Shown here in pieces: positions 62,979 to 64,000 of a stretch of 64,000 bases of DNA. The notes beneath the pieces are model-generated. The model made no database searches and had not been told where the DNA came from. It was given only the letters and a program-made list of their open reading frames with translations. This stretch comes from Geodermatophilus tzadiensis (lineage in GTDB: Bacteria; Actinomycetota; Actinomycetes; Mycobacteriales; Geodermatophilaceae). Location: contig NZ_PVTG01000007.1 in the NCBI RefSeq assembly GCF_003002915.1, positions 124,001-188,000 of the forward strand. Direction: 5' to 3'. Each line of letters begins with the position of its first letter. Position 1 is the first letter of the stretch. The translations under genes and the position numbers were made by a program.

Positions 62979-64000
62979 TCAGATCCCGACCTTCTCGGCT
63001 TCCTCGAGCGGCACCGGCAGCCGGGCGGACTCCTGCCGCTCGATGGCCGCCTGCACGAACGCGGCGAACAGGGGGTGCGGCCGGGTGGGGCGGCTCTTGA
63101 GCTCCGGGTGCGCCTGGGTGCCCACGAAGAACGGGTGCACGTCGCGGGGCAGCTCGGCGAACTCGACGAGCAGGCCGTCGGGCGAGGTGCCGCTGAACAC
63201 CAGGCCGGCCTCGCCGAGCCGCTCGCGGTAGGCGTTGGCCACCTCGTAGCGGTGGCGGTGGCGCTCGGTGACCTCCGTCGAGCCGTAGGCCGCCGCGGCC
63301 TGCGAGCCCTTCTGCAGCGCCGCGGGGTAGCTGCCCAGCCGCATGGTGCCGCCCAGCCCGCGCTCGCCGGCGATGACGTCGACCTGGGTGGCCATCGTGG
63401 CGATCACCGGGTCGGCGGTGTCGGGGTCGAACTCCGCGGAGTTGGCGCCCTCGAGGCCGGCGACGTCGCGCGCGTACTCGATGACCATGCACTGCAGGCC
63501 CAGGCACAGGCCCAGCGTCGGGATGCCGTTGGTGCGGCTGTAGCGGATGGCGCCGAGCTTGCCCTCGATGCCGCGCACGCCGAAGCCGCCCGGGATGCAC
63601 ACGCCGTCGACGTCGCCGAGCGCGGCGGCCGCGCCCTCGGGGGTCTGGCAGTCGTCGGAGGGCACCCAGCGGATCTGCACCCGGCTGCGGTGGGCGAACC
63701 CGCCGGCGCGCAGCGCCTCGCTGACCGACAGGTAGGCGTCGGGCAGGTCGACGTACTTGCCGACCAGCGCGATGGTCACCGTCTGCTTCGGCCGGTGCAC
63801 GCGGTCGAGCAGGTCGCCCCACACGGTCCAGTCGACGTCGCGGAAGGGCAGGCCCAGCCGGCGGACGACGTAGGCGTCGAGGCCCTCGCGGTGCAGCACC
63901 TTGGGGATGTCGTAGATCGACGGCGCGTCGGGGCAGGAGATGACGCCCTCGGCGTCGACGTCGCACATCAGGCTGATCTTGCGCTTCATCGAGGTGCCGA
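62979..64000 (-). CDS. pyrG: CTP synthase (N-terminal part beyond window)
   Basis: The visible 340 codons hold the end of the synthetase domain ([29 protein letters not shown]) and the complete glutamine amidotransferase domain: [28 protein letters not shown], nucleophile Cys in [15 protein letters not shown], and His/Glu in [16 protein letters not shown]. It makes CTP from UTP, ATP and glutamine. The start lies to the right of base 64000. Confidence 0.97.
   Translation of the reverse strand, partial: GTSMKRKISLMCDVDAEGVISCPDAPSIYDIPKVLHREGLDAYVVRRLGLPFRDVDWTVWGDLLDRVHRPKQTVTIALVGKYVDLPDAYLSVSEALRAGGFAHRSRVQIRWVPSDDCQTPEGAAAALGDVDGVCIPGGFGVRGIEGKLGAIRYSRTNGIPTLGLCLGLQCMVIEYARDVAGLEGANSAEFDPDTADPVIATMATQVDVIAGERGLGGTMRLGSYPAALQKGSQAAAAYGSTEVTERHRHRYEVANAYRERLGEAGLVFSGTSPDGLLVEFAELPRDVHPFFVGTQAHPELKSRPTRPHPLFAAFVQAAIERQESARLPVPLEEAEKVGI

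Overview
The window is very GC-rich. Its backbone matches the conserved actinobacterial block known from mycobacteria (pyrG, ADP-ribose NUDIX, xerD, parA, scpA, scpB, rluB, cmk, der), read here on the minus strand from the right edge. GTG starts and 4-base stop/start overlaps are frequent. An actinomycete close to the Geodermatophilaceae (Blastococcus, Geodermatophilus, Modestobacter) is my best guess; that family name is inference, not a measurement.

Layout. 1-2.3 kb: a minus-strand pair, a 1-Cys peroxiredoxin followed by a MOSC/flavin reductase/ferredoxin fusion cut by the window edge. 3.1-6.8 kb: four plus-strand genes (an SDR without its catalytic Tyr, a haloperoxidase-type hydrolase, a hydrolase with an Asp nucleophile, a metallo-beta-lactamase-fold enzyme). 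6.8-10 kb: a scarred accessory stretch with a cupin dioxygenase, a Phd/YefM-ParE type toxin-antitoxin pair, a 3' tRNA/tmRNA-like fragment, a tRNA-Pro fragment, and one copy of a 53-bp sequence that recurs next to the intact tRNA-Pro at 26.8 kb. 10-20 kb: a De Ley-Doudoroff galactose/galactonate locus (mutarotase, sugar dehydrogenase, lactonase, DgoD-type dehydratase, KDG-type kinase, KDPGal-type aldolase, GntR regulator, sugar ABC transporter). 20-26.6 kb: a decayed amidohydrolase, an MFS carrier, an SDR, a TIM-barrel isomerase, a LysR regulator, and a shikimate kinase/dehydroquinate synthase-like fusion with altered active-site residues.

26.8-38.4 kb: tRNA-Pro(GGG), the cytochrome bd operon cydABDC with a hydrolase as its last gene, a phenol-hydroxylase-type FAD monooxygenase, then der, cmk and aroH. 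38.6-54.4 kb: a complete pentose/xylan locus on two divergent arms around one palindromic operator. The minus arm holds GH10, GH3, acetylxylan esterase, GH51, xylA, xylB, an MsmK/UgpC-type ATPase and a mutarotase; the plus arm holds a binding protein, two permeases and a LacI regulator. All the hydrolases appear cytoplasmic, so oligosaccharides would be imported and then cut. This locus separates rluB from aroH-cmk-der, genes that are neighbours in relatives.

54.4-64 kb: the conserved block rluB, scpB, scpA, a ribbon-helix-helix protein, parA, xerD, with ald, two small envelope-type genes, a near-perfect 63-bp palindrome, a NUDIX hydrolase and the 3' part of pyrG. The items most worth following are the AroK-AroB-like fusion that has lost a metal ligand, the 19.5-kb segment flanked by 53-bp direct repeats beside tRNA-Pro, and the 48-bp tandem repeats that multiply the cmk start codon.
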